Below, piece after piece: positions 54,366 to 64,000 of a DNA stretch of 64,000 nucleotides; the stretch's first letter is position 1, and each line of letters opens with the position of its first letter. The stretch spans positions 81,319,980 to 81,383,979 of the forward strand of contig CP136063.1 of NCBI GenBank assembly GCA_032622095.1. The letters run 5' to 3'. Source of the DNA: Siphonodentalium dalli. Lineage: Eukaryota > Mollusca > Scaphopoda > Gadilida > Siphonodentaliidae. Both the position numbers and the translations under genes were made by a program. The notes under the pieces were generated by a model that worked only from the letters and a program-made list of their open reading frames with translations, searched no databases and was not told the origin of the DNA.

Positions 54366-54987
54366 GATTATTGCTGTTAAAATAGTCACATCCGCTAAAA
54401 CCCACACAGACAGACTCGAAACTACCGGATCGTCCAATGAGAATGTTCCTTTGCGCTGTGGAAGGCGAAGATCAAACTATTGGCGCCATCAACTATCGCA
54501 CTCAAATCACACCCAATTTTAATCGACCCATTCTACCCGCTTTCAGTTCAAAATCCACCAATGCACATTACTTCATGCTTAGGAACAGAACACGTGTACA
54601 TAATATAATTAAAGCTCGTGTGGTAAATCATCAATCACACGAGTGGTGTAAATTTGGTATTCAGAAACACTACGTGTGTATTTTGTTTATACCATGACCG
54701 CTACAGGAGCAAAAACATGCCATGAAATCGAAATAAATCCACTTAAATTACGACGATTCTGTCGCACCATTCACAATCATCCCCGTTGTGTTCCCCACAC
54801 TTGGTCGTACATCGACGTACACTATCACAGCTGATCAGGCGTATTGATACATTGAATTAGGTCAACACTCAATTGTACGAATATGGCATCAGTGTAGCCA
54901 ATTCACACAATAAACTGTAATGAAACTGCCATAAATAAACAACATGAATATATTTGGGAATACGAATTTAATTAATATAAATATAAC

Positions 54988-56249
54988 GGTTACGTAGCGT
55001 TTTTCCGAAGACCCATAACTCCGAAGGTCCGATTCTCCGAAGGTCAGATTCTCCGACGCCCCGATTCTCCGAAAGCCCATAACTCCGAAGTCCCGATTCT
55101 CCGAAATCCCATAACTCCGAAGACCCATAACTCCGAAAGCCCATAACTCCGAAGGCCTATAACTCCGAACGCCCATAACTCCGAAGGTCTATAACTCCGA
55201 AGGGCCGATTCTCCGAAGGTCCGATTCTCCGAAGATCATGTTTTATCGCTTATTAAATAGTGTACAGTCCAGTGGCGGGGTCAATGGGGCCCTATGGAAG
55301 ACCGCCCCCCCCCCCAAAAAAACATGTCAAATGTCATGTAAACGTCAGGAAATCCCTCCTAGGCATTCAAATATTCACAGTGTTCCTGCCCAGGGGAGCC
55401 CCCCGGACCGAACGATTGGGGGTGACACCTCCCATGTATGCGCTCCCCAAATCAGGCCTTCGTGATATGCTTTCGGCATATCATATGCATGATATATCCC
55501 CCACATATCCCCCACATATGCTAATTAATGTGCACCCCTAAATGGGAACCCTGGCTCCGCCACTGGTGTGCACCGGGTATACTATAACGAAACGCTGCAA
55601 GAATGTCAGAGTAGCCTAACATGCACAGGGGCGACAAGTTCTTACCCGTTCACCCCTGTACATTTTACTCTGGCATCTCATGGGCCAACGTAACGTTATA
55701 GTATCTGGTGTATAGTCAGTGGCGGGCCAGGATTCCCATTTAGGTGGGGGCAGTAGGAAAAGTTTGAATATTTTGATGCCCCATGAACGATTTCCGGGCG
55801 TTTACATGACATTGGACATGTTTTGGTAGGGGCCCATATTGTCTGAAATAGCAAGTAGAGATTTAATGGGGACAGTGGGAATTTTGGGACCCATTGGCTT
55901 CGCCACTGGACTGTACACTATTTAGTAAACGATAATACCCCGATAAAACAAAATCTTCGGAGAATCGGACATTCGGAGAATCGGACCTTCGGAGTTATGG
56001 GCCATCGGAGAATCGGCCCTTCGGAGTTATAGGTCTTCGGAGTTATAGGTCTTCGGATAATCGGCCCTTCGGAGTTATGGGCTTTCGGAGAATCGGATCT
56101 TCGGAGTTATGGGCCGTCGGAGAATCGGGTCTTCGGAGTTGTGGGCCGTCGGAGAATCGGGTCTTCGGAGTTGTGGGCCGTCGGAGAATCGGGTCTTCGG
56201 AGTTGTGGGCCTTCGTAGTAATAGGTCTTCGGAAAACCGGTCTGACACC
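54988..56249. mobile_element. Large fold-back transposon with 16-bp minisatellite arms and 9-bp duplication
   Basis: The element is flanked by AAATATAAC at 54979-54987 and 56250-56258. The outer arms (about 55000-55237 and 55955-56237) are inverted arrays of a 16-bp unit with two alternating forms, TCGGAGTTATGGGCC(G/T) and TCGGAGAATCGG(G/C)(T/C)CT. Inside them is a second inverted pair (TAAATAGTGTACAGTCCAGT at 55255 against its complement near 55905). A third pair follows (GGCTCCGCCACTGGTGTGCA at 55552 against 55715-55735) and a small central hairpin (GCACAGGGGCG / CACCCCTGTAC). The arm design parallels sea urchin TU and Drosophila FB elements (established knowledge). No transposase is encoded. 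Confidence 0.85.
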
Positions 56250-56261
56250 AAATATAACACA

Positions 56262-56727
56262 CTAGCAGGTGACCCGACTTCGTCCGGGCTTTGACCTTGA
56301 ATTGACCAATTTTAAGGTCAAGGTCAGGTCGGAGTCACCATTTGACCCGTCCAAAACACTCCCCGGACAAAATTATCCGTTTAATGCCACAACGATTGGC
56401 ACTAAGACTAACGAACACAAAATAAATTCTAACATACTGAATTCTTTATAATCGGCTTGCTTCATAATTTATAGTGATTAATCAACCCGGGAACAAGCGT
56501 GTCATTTTCACGATCACGCAAAATATGTACTTATATATGTTTATTTATACATACATGTATCTTGTTTTTTGTTTGTATTTCGAATTTATGATTGTTTGTC
56601 TCACCACTCATCACACTCTTCTAACGAACACACTTGTAGCGAACGCTGTCACGAATATGGTTTCGTACACAATACCCCATTGCCTGCCTGTAAACAGCAA
56701 CGTGAGTTATTTCCAATTTAATCCGCC
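56262..56727 (+). other. Probable 5' region of the retrotransposon
   Basis: Sequence between the fold-back element and the long ORF. It opens with GTGACCCGACTTCGTCCGGG and contains no convincing ORF1; the in-frame ATG at 56728 is the first that opens the long frame. The 5' boundary of the retrotransposon could not be set. Confidence 0.4.
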
Positions 56728-59700
56728 ATGACATCAAATATAGTGCAATATAGGCAGGCGATAGGGCTTTTCAACTTACGTACCAGTAGGTGCAATGTGG
56801 ATAAATTTTCCAAAACTCGGCGTGGTAATACTTCAAACATTAAATTGCCTAAATTCGGACACATGCAAAAATTACTTGTTCGTACAGTTCTAATAAGTAT
56901 GCTTTTGATTATTTTGAGCAATGACGTGCATAAAAATCCAGGTCCGCGTGAGAAGGAGACATTATCAATTTTCCATTATAATGTCCGAAGTCTAAGACAC
57001 AAATTGTCCAAACTAACTGAGCATATTGATGAATATGATATTGTTTGTTTTACAGAAACCCATTTAAATGTTGGTTTTCCAAGCGAAAAAATATTGCTTC
57101 CTAATTATCAGGGGCCAATTAGATTGGATAGAAACGAACGAGGAGGTGGTCTAGCAATTTACTTTGCTGACGGTCTCGTATTTAAACATATTCCTCAACT
57201 CGACTTTGACGATGAAATACTCTGGTTCGAAATTGGTTCGAAACAAAAAATTCTGCTATGTGTGACTTATCGATCAGAGAAGGAATGTATAGAATCATAT
57301 TGGAAAGACCTAGAATCCTCTGTTGAAAGCGCTCTTTCGATAAATCCCTCCCTGATTATTGTCGGTGACTTAAATTGTGACCTTTTGAAACAATCAGGAC
57401 CATTGCACGATATAAAAAGTAGATGGGCTCTAACGAACGCTATCACCAACCCAACTCGTGTGACTGGAAGCTCCTCGACCTTGATCGACCCAATTTTGTT
57501 AAGTGATACTCTATCATTCGTTAACGCATCCACTATTGATCTGGGCCACTCAGACCATTATGCGACCACCATAGAACTACTTACACCCAATCGTAAATCA
57601 GAGACATGCATTCGTCAGGTATGGAATTATACCAAAGGTGATTACTTAAATATGAATGCAGAGATCCATGCAATAAATTGGACAGATGTTTTATCTGAAA
57701 GAGGCACAAACATAAATGTAAATACAATGGTAACCATTTTCACAGACATGTTCCTTGTTATTGCAAAAAAGTATATACCATTTCAAACAATTACAATTAG
57801 GACAAATGATAAACCATGGTTTGATAGCTCTATTAGATTAAATATAAGAAAAAGAGATCGCTTAAGAAAGAAAGCTTTAAAATCAAATACACAAATGCAC
57901 TGGGACAAGTATAAACAAATTCGAAATAAGATAAACAACATGAACAAATTTGCAAAAGAGAAATATTTGTTAAATCTGGATGAAAATTTGAAACTCAACA
58001 CAGGTCCAAAGCAATTCTGGCATGTCGTGAAACAGCTGCTTAACAATTTTTCTAATAAGAGTAAAATCCCAACTCTAGAGTTTAACAACTCATTTTATGA
58101 TTCTGACGAAGAAAAGGCTGAACTGTTGAACAAAATGTTTATAATGAATAGCACCATAGACAGTTCGGAATCTGACATTCCCAATTTCGCAAATAGAACA
58201 GCATCAAATATAAGCTCGATAGAAACATCCGAAGATGAAATTTCAACTATTCTCAAATCTTTATCTACAAATAAAACCAATGGTCCGGATGGTATCAGTA
58301 ACAAAATGTTAAAGGAAAACCACAGCTCAGTATGCAAACCACTCAAAATAATATTTAATAAATCGCTGAAGAGCTGTTGTTTTCCGGACACATGGAAACG
58401 TGCTGATGTCATACCATTGTTCAAAAAAGGAAAATCACAAGATCCAAATAATTACAGACCCATTTCACTTCTCAGTTGTGTTGGAAAAGTTCTCGAAAGA
58501 ATCGTTCACAATAAAATGTTTATACATTTGCAATCCAGAGATCTCTTATATTCGCACCAGTCTGGTTTTATTCCCGGTCATGGAACGGAACTACAACTGA
58601 TAGAAATTATTCATAATATAGTAGAATCGCTTGATAAAGGTGATACGACATGTGCAGTATTCTGTGATATTTCCAAAGCCTTTGACAAAGTGTGGCATCG
58701 TGGTCTTATACATAAGCTCGACAAATATGGTATTAAAGGAGATATTCTTAAATGGTCTGTGAACTACCTTGAAAATCGCAAACAACGCGTACGAATTAAC
58801 TCCAGTTTTTCCAAATACGCACCTATAACAGCAGGAGTCCCCCAAGGATCCGTAATCGGGCCTCTTATGTTTCTCATATATATAAATGACATTTCGGACA
58901 ATTTAGAATCCCGAGCTAGACTATTTGCCGATGATACATGTCTCATGAATGCTAACTCTGACCTACAAACTTTAGAATCGACGATAAATAATGACATGCG
59001 GAAAATCAATGGATGGGCTGAAAAGTGGATAGTCAAATTTAATAGTGCCAAAACTAAAGTACTGCTGTTTACAAGTATAGAAAATATTATAAAACCAGAT
59101 ATAGTTTTCAATGGAGCTACCCTTGATTATACGCACAGTCACACACACCTGGGTATTGACATCTCAGAAGATTTATCATGGAATATTTATATCGAAAATA
59201 TATGTACTAAAGCCTATGCAAGACTTTCCCAAATGAGAAAACTGAAATATCTTCTTAACCGTCAGACTCTCGAAATATTATATTTATCTCACGTCCGTCC
59301 ATTAATGGAGTATGCTAGTTGTGTATGGTTTGGAGCACCTGACTATCTATTAAAAAGACTAGATGATATACAAATCGAAGCTGCACGTATAGTTACAGGT
59401 TGTACAAAATCGGTCCCCCATGATAGGTTGCTCTTTGAACTCGGATGGGAGAAGCTGGAAAGTAGGCGGTATGTTAAACGAATGAGTATATTTTACAATA
59501 TTGCAAACGGCAAAGCCCCCGCCTACTTAACTCAGCTTCTTCCGTCGAAGGTTAAGGATAAATGTGATTACGAACTGAGAAATGCATCAAATTTAAATCG
59601 TCCCATTTCAAATAGCAAAAGAACAGATAAAACTTTCTTCCCCACATGCGTTATGGATTGGAACAAATTGGATGAAAAAAAAGAAAGAAACATTCCACTC

Positions 59701-60096
59701 GATAGGTTCAAGAAAGCACTAGTAACTAAGCCATTAAAACCACCAACATATTTTTCATATGGTAAACGGCTATTGAACATCCTTCATTGTAAACTGAGGT
59801 GTGAATGTAGTAATCTACAAGCTGATAAACTTCAAAATTATATAGCAATTTCTGCTACATGTAGATGTGGACATTCTGTAGAAAATGCTTTCCACTATTT
59901 TTTTGAATGCCACCTACACTTTGAAGAAAGAATTACACTTCGTAATAATCTTCTGCGCTTTAATATACATTCAGTTAAAACACTAATATTTGGGGACCCG
60001 AACTTAAAACAATTAGAAAATGAACATATCTTTAAAGCTGTGCAAAATTACTTACGAGATACAACTCAAGAGGAAAATCCGACAAAGTTCTATTAA
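56728..60096 (+). CDS. Non-LTR retrotransposon ORF2: 2A-like motif, AP endonuclease, reverse transcriptase
   Basis: This 1122-codon intact ORF is the LINE protein that nicks target DNA and primes reverse transcription from it. Residues 46-65 are hydrophobic and lead into D-V-H-K-N-P-G-P (66-73), a 2A-like ribosome-skipping motif. The endonuclease (about 80-280) shows HYN (N85), the catalytic glutamate in FTET (E110), GDLN (213-216) and SDH (275-277). The reverse transcriptase (about 515-785) shows NGPDGIS, PLFKKG, NNYRPISLLS, motif A CDISKAFD (D647), motif B AGVPQGS (702-708) and motif C FADD (733-736). The C-terminus has C-x-C-G (1045-1048), H1056 and C1061, a possible zinc knuckle. No RNase H domain is evident. 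The domain order fits the CR1/jockey group; the clade is not certain. No stop or frameshift in 3.4 kb suggests a young copy. No ORF1 was found upstream. Confidence 0.93.
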   Translation: MTSNIVQYRQAIGLFNLRTSRCNVDKFSKTRRGNTSNIKLPKFGHMQKLLVRTVLISMLLIILSNDVHKNPGPREKETLSIFHYNVRSLRHKLSKLTEHIDEYDIVCFTETHLNVGFPSEKILLPNYQGPIRLDRNERGGGLAIYFADGLVFKHIPQLDFDDEILWFEIGSKQKILLCVTYRSEKECIESYWKDLESSVESALSINPSLIIVGDLNCDLLKQSGPLHDIKSRWALTNAITNPTRVTGSSSTLIDPILLSDTLSFVNASTIDLGHSDHYATTIELLTPNRKSETCIRQVWNYTKGDYLNMNAEIHAINWTDVLSERGTNINVNTMVTIFTDMFLVIAKKYIPFQTITIRTNDKPWFDSSIRLNIRKRDRLRKKALKSNTQMHWDKYKQIRNKINNMNKFAKEKYLLNLDENLKLNTGPKQFWHVVKQLLNNFSNKSKIPTLEFNNSFYDSDEEKAELLNKMFIMNSTIDSSESDIPNFANRTASNISSIETSEDEISTILKSLSTNKTNGPDGISNKMLKENHSSVCKPLKIIFNKSLKSCCFPDTWKRADVIPLFKKGKSQDPNNYRPISLLSCVGKVLERIVHNKMFIHLQSRDLLYSHQSGFIPGHGTELQLIEIIHNIVESLDKGDTTCAVFCDISKAFDKVWHRGLIHKLDKYGIKGDILKWSVNYLENRKQRVRINSSFSKYAPITAGVPQGSVIGPLMFLIYINDISDNLESRARLFADDTCLMNANSDLQTLESTINNDMRKINGWAEKWIVKFNSAKTKVLLFTSIENIIKPDIVFNGATLDYTHSHTHLGIDISEDLSWNIYIENICTKAYARLSQMRKLKYLLNRQTLEILYLSHVRPLMEYASCVWFGAPDYLLKRLDDIQIEAARIVTGCTKSVPHDRLLFELGWEKLESRRYVKRMSIFYNIANGKAPAYLTQLLPSKVKDKCDYELRNASNLNRPISNSKRTDKTFFPTCVMDWNKLDEKKERNIPLDRFKKALVTKPLKPPTYFSYGKRLLNILHCKLRCECSNLQADKLQNYIAISATCRCGHSVENAFHYFFECHLHFEERITLRNNLLRFNIHSVKTLIFGDPNLKQLENEHIFKAVQNYLRDTTQEENPTKFY

Positions 60097-60310
60097 GACG
60101 CTCGCATCATTTGAATGCAAATTGTAAAAATGTTAACAATGCACCATGAGGTACATGTATCACATTTAAAACAGCTACTTGAAATCATTATTGAAATTAT
60201 TTAGAATTGGTGGGGTGGTGAGACTATACAAACTATTTTTCAAATAATATACAATGATATACTGTATGTATACACTTGTAAATATGTTATACCTATTGTG
60301 TTGACAACCC
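60097..60310 (+). other. Probable 3' UTR of the retrotransposon
   Basis: AT-rich sequence after the stop codon. No poly(A) tail, terminal microsatellite or flanking duplication was recognised, so the end is approximate. Confidence 0.4.
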
Positions 60311-60429
60311 CAATTATTATGTATCAGTGTTATAACGGCAATTGGGAGAGGGGGTTATGTATAAGTGGATCGCACTTGTCCTCCAATCCCAAATGCCAAT
60401 CTGTATTGTTATATACTTATTGGTAATAA

Positions 60430-60915
60430 ATATGTTTAAACCAATCCGTAGGTATAAAATTTCGTCGAAATCCGTCCAGCAGTTTTCCCGGCCATAGCTA
60501 ACAGACACACAAACAGACAGAAGTCCATTTGTAGGTACCCATTTCAAGGTGAAGGTCACATCGGGGCAGAAAAACTGAGCCGATGAAAATCTCCCCCATT
60601 CCTAGGAACCCCTAAGTACGAACACAGACATAATGATCACACAACACGCTCCTGTCTGGACACAGACACAACACGCTCATGTCTGCACACAGTACGCTCT
60701 TTATTAAATACACTGCGGATACGAACGCTTTTTAACTATCACGCGATTAACCCCCCACAATTACAAGACGGCGGCAGTGGGAAGGGAGAATGAGTGCCCG
60801 GAGCTTCTCAAAAGCAAAGCGACGACACTTCATGAGTTTTTACCCATAGATAGGAAGTTTGGTCGAAATCCGTCCGGCAGTTTTCCCGGCCATAGCTAAC
60901 ACACAGACACACTAT
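60430..60915 (+). repeat. Two copies of a CCGTCCAGCAGTTTTCCCGG repeat
   Basis: GTCGAAATCCGTCC(A/G)GCAG followed by TTTTCCCGGCCATAGCTAAC occurs at 60463-60503 and again at 60862-60902, about 400 bp apart in the same orientation, each followed by ACACAGACA-type sequence. Both resemble short tail-like ends of mobile elements. Confidence 0.6.
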
Positions 60916-61502
60916 TAGATTGCGGATACTTTTTTCTCTCCGCCGTCAACAGGAAACCACGAAAGTCATTTTGAAATCCACCGTTTATTGTTCGATTTGT
61001 TACGTCTATTTCTTGAAATATGTTCAATTTGTTGATCTGGATGTGATTTCCACGGAATCAACTGTTCGTTTTTATCGCATTAGTGAGTATAGTATTCAAA
61101 TGAATCGGAAGTATCAAATTGTTTTCATCGCGAGGCGCTACGTTTTAAAAATAGAGTCATTTTGATCGAGGTCACGGAAAGTTAATGAAAGGTCAACTCG
61201 GATGTAGTTCTACTATGGGTACTTTAACCTTGAAATGCCATTCAAACGTGTTACCCACCGTATAAACCTGTTACCCACGGTCGGACTCCTGTTCAAACAC
61301 AGTATGAGAGGGGGAGTATGAGGTTTGAAATTTCCAACATTATAGGAAAGCTTCAGTTGAAGCCAGTCTAGATGCTAGGATTTGCGATTTTCTTGTATAG
61401 TTTCAAATTTTCTCAGACCGGACCGAACAACCATGGTCAGCCCGGTGTGCCCTGGTCTCTTGTCCGTACTACGTAGCCGTGTGCATTTGTCTGGAGTTAG
61501 AC

Positions 61503-61765
61503 CACTAGATGTTATGATTTATGCAATTTTTCAGGTTAAAATATCTGAATGTTCTCATACCGGGAACATAGAACCATGGTTTATGAATATAAAGGATATT
61601 AGGCCTGAGCACCGATGTGCAAAGGGGGGGGGGGGGGGTGCAAATGGAATTATACAAAACTTGTGTTTGGGCTGAATTCTGATTCAAGGGGGGGGGGGTG
61701 CAGTTGGAATTTCCCAAGGTGGACACCGTGCACCATCGGAGACCCTCTAGCCACGTCCCTGCACA
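61503..61765 (+). repeat. Second copy of the CCTCTAGCCACGTCCC repeat
   Basis: CCACTAGATGTTATGATTTA through ACCATGGTTTATGAATATA to GGAGACCCTCTAGCCACGTC matches 16997-17165, with G-runs of 15 (61624-61638) and 11 (61688-61698) at the same places. An extra segment (TTCAGGTTAAAATATCTGAA onward) is present here, and the left terminus is not seen. Confidence 0.65.
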
Positions 61766-61769
61766 GTAC

Positions 61770-63255
61770 AATAGGGAGTCATGGTATAAATTGAAATATC
61801 AATTCCAAATAAATATCAATTATCATATCAAATCGACTGGATACATTTGTATAACCTTTGCTCCGGATATTTGTATGAGATTCCATACTTAAAATGCCAC
61901 TTCTCATTCCTCCTGAAATTCAAATTCAATAATGTTTATTTAGTAATAAAGACAATGATATATAATACATATTAAGGGTAGTTTATAGGTGTAGGACCCT
62001 TATGATTAAGTAGTTTAACAGTCATCTATCAACTTATACTATAGTGCAAAGTTTGCATGTATGGCGATGTGCAGAGGAAATTATTATGCAGTTATTATGG
62101 TTGTTTAGTAACTGGGGGGGGGGGGGGGGCACGGTGATGATTCAATTTTAGTACAATTATCACATATGGAGTGTATATAGCTACATAGTAAACGCTTTCG
62201 TTTTTGTTAAATCTTCGATAGAATTGGAGAAAGAAGAAAGTTGAGAAAAATCAGAGAAAAGAGAGAAACGATGGAAAAGATGGAAAAGGCGATAAGTAAG
62301 TTGCATTGATCTCACGATATGGGGAGTTGAACTCATGCGGAAACACGGGGGTATATAAATAGTAATCTAGGATCAGAGAGACTAGATATATGCCACCACT
62401 AGGAATTACTAGTTTTTCCTATTTTGTCCCTGGGGCTGCATGCGGCAGAAATGTAACTATTATTAGAACATTATAACATGAATAATTATACTGAAGTTGT
62501 TGGTAATATTGGCAACAATGAGTCTCATTTTAATTCATTCGAAAATATATACGTTTTATTTTTCGGATTAGCGCGTTATGTATTGTACTGTACTCGTACT
62601 GTACACATCTCTTTATAATTTTGTAATTGTTTCTTTCGTCTACTTAAAATATGGAAACACTGGTCTGGTTCTATGTGAGATTGTCGAAAACCGAGTATGA
62701 CTGAAAACGTGATTTTCAACACCCTGATGGTATTATATTGTTGTCTGCATACACAAGAGTCTCTAGAATAGCATAATAATAATGCCATGTTTCTTATTTG
62801 TCAGCCAGATTTGATGCGTCTCTGGCTGCCGAAACCAACATATCCAATTAAATTGACCGTGCACTAATGAGACGGCCATTTTAAAGTTTTGGCTACTGTC
62901 ATTTGTGACCGTTTTGGAAAGAAACTGACTACGAATGCGAACAAAGCATTGTGACAATGAAGCCACCAACGTCATTGGGAGGACCTCCCTAACACGAATA
63001 TTCGAAAGTTGTCCTGTAGAGAATATGCCGATTGTAACATTAATAAATGTGGGCATTTACAATGGGTTACTATATCATTAAATTTGTGTGACCCTGTTTC
63101 CATAAACATCTCTAAACAAAAACAGTTGCGTTACTGTGGATTATAGCCTACACGGCTTTGTCATTTCAGATATAGGAACCAGAACCAAAAACAGTGCATT
63201 ATGTTCAATTTATTTTATCGCTTGATGTGGTTTAATGTTTTGTCTTTCTCCGTAG
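61770..63255. other. No other gene seen at the right end
   Basis: AT-rich sequence with a G-run and a purine-rich stretch. Open frames on the - strand at 62576-63056 have no splice signals or recognisable motifs. Confidence 0.4.
62114..62129. repeat. Poly-G tract, 16 bp
   Basis: A homopolymer run followed at 62215-62300 by a purine-rich stretch like that at 46380-46640. Confidence 0.95.
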
Positions 63256-63373
63256 GCGATTCAGCAAGGCGAGGAAAATAGCTGCCATCATTGCAGCACC
63301 GGTTATTTTGCCGGTGTTGCTTGCTGTCGTGGTGCCCTTGGTGGTGATCGCGGCACCTTGCTTGGTTGCCAAG
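63256..63373 (+). CDS. Probable internal exon with a membrane segment, possibly RBR E3 ligase-like
   Basis: An acceptor (TTTGTCTTTCTCCGTAG, to 63255) and donor (AAG|GTGAGG, from 63374) enclose 118 bp that is notably GC-richer than its surroundings. One frame reads R-F-S-K-A-R-K-I-A-A then about 27 hydrophobic residues with regularly spaced prolines (A-P-V-I-L-P, V-P-L-V-V, A-A-P-C) and ends V-A-K. The proline spacing resembles the first membrane segment of RNF19-type RBR E3 ubiquitin ligases, from memory and only at pattern level. A second frame is also open, though cysteine- and glycine-rich. It starts with one base completing a codon and ends in phase 0. A possible following exon begins after TTGTTGCAG at about 63777, but I cannot support it. 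Confidence 0.45.
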
Positions 63374-64000
63374 GTGAGGATAAGTCCAGCTATTGGAAAC
63401 AATAGAGCGGTTTAGAAATTTATATCTTAACCCGTCAAAAATATCAAACTATACTATTATCGTCACTGTGTGTGGGAAATCGTGACAAATATGATAAAGT
63501 GTTCGACTACGAATATATCCAAGTATACATTTCTAATCATATTTGTCCACATGTGACACTCCACGGTTTCTGAAGGGATGGCTGCAGGAATAAGGAGGGC
63601 ATCAATTCATTGGATAATAACTCAAATGTGAACTCACAAGACATATAAAATGTATACATGCCTGGGTTTTAAGATTTTGATACTTAATTATCATGTTAAT
63701 GTGGTAGTAAGAATTATGCCTCATTGATTATGTGCCAGAAAAATTAAACAATTAAATGTTGTTGCAGAACTGGCCAAACATATGCAATGATTGGACCAAT
63801 GGGACACAAAAACAGATTTTTTTTCCGAGCATAGCCGCCTATGTTATCTGGAAGAACACTATTCCCTGACAATAATATCAAAATATTTCAAACTACTCAC
63901 CACTGAGATTTTCAAAACACGTTTTTTCATGTATGTGATAAATTGTATGTGCTAAAAGGTAATACCAGTGTCTGGGGCCACTGTTTCGCTGAAATTGCTA

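Noticed and set aside
54153-54522. Open frames on both strands at 54153-54522
   Set aside because: They overlap each other antisense, include a solo transposon end (54346-54365) and show no splice signals or domains.
55238-56294. Repetitive open frames reading SSELWAVGESGLRS-type peptides
   Set aside because: They are translations of the 16-bp minisatellite of the fold-back element. 16 is not a multiple of 3, so frames rotate and carry no conserved protein.

Overview
The window looks like nuclear DNA of a marine invertebrate, most probably a mollusc (inference). Genes are split into short exons separated by kilobase-scale introns, and the base composition is AT-rich. Most of the DNA is short non-autonomous transposons: fold-back and hairpin MITEs, a tRNA-derived SINE, and units carrying GGCCATAACTC and CAAATTTGGT motifs that I associate with bivalve and gastropod genomes. 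Nothing bacterial or viral was recognised.

Only three protein-coding loci are well supported. (1) Left edge, + strand: the last two coding exons of a class IA PI3-kinase regulatory subunit (p85/PIK3R type), encoding the C-terminal SH2 domain, at 375-527 and 2058-2277. (2) Centre, - strand: four exons of ITGB1BP1 (ICAP-1), at 39720-39538, 35438-35343, 32384-32241 and 30375-30310. All are phase 0 and give a nearly complete PTB domain; the N-terminal exon was not found. (3) 56728-60096, + strand: an uninterrupted 1122-codon ORF of a non-LTR retrotransposon (AP endonuclease plus reverse transcriptase) with an N-terminal 2A-like NPGP motif. A fourth, weaker call is an exon at 63256-63373 encoding a membrane segment, possibly of an RBR-type E3 ligase.

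Layout. 1-2950 is the 3' end of the PI3K regulatory gene, with a hAT-like element in its last intron. 2950-29500 is a gene-free stretch of nested MITEs and decayed tandem arrays. 29500-39720 is ITGB1BP1 with element-filled introns, including a 161-bp satellite array, a hAT element and a TTAA-flanked element. 39720-54980 is again repeats: fold-back elements, a duplicated purine-rich block, a decayed tandem array and the SINE. 54988-56249 is a large fold-back transposon with minisatellite arms and a 9-bp target duplication. The retrotransposon follows, then repeats, then the candidate exon.

Several unrelated-looking MITE families all sit between TTAA duplications, as piggyBac-type elements do, and they nest in or abut one another at shared TTAA sites. 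A second group of modular elements combines GGCCATAACTC units, a GGAC/GACA simple repeat and a terminal hairpin; one of these carries the 161-bp array. Target-site duplications were read by eye for TTAA (many), 8 bp (hAT-like) and 9 bp (fold-back).
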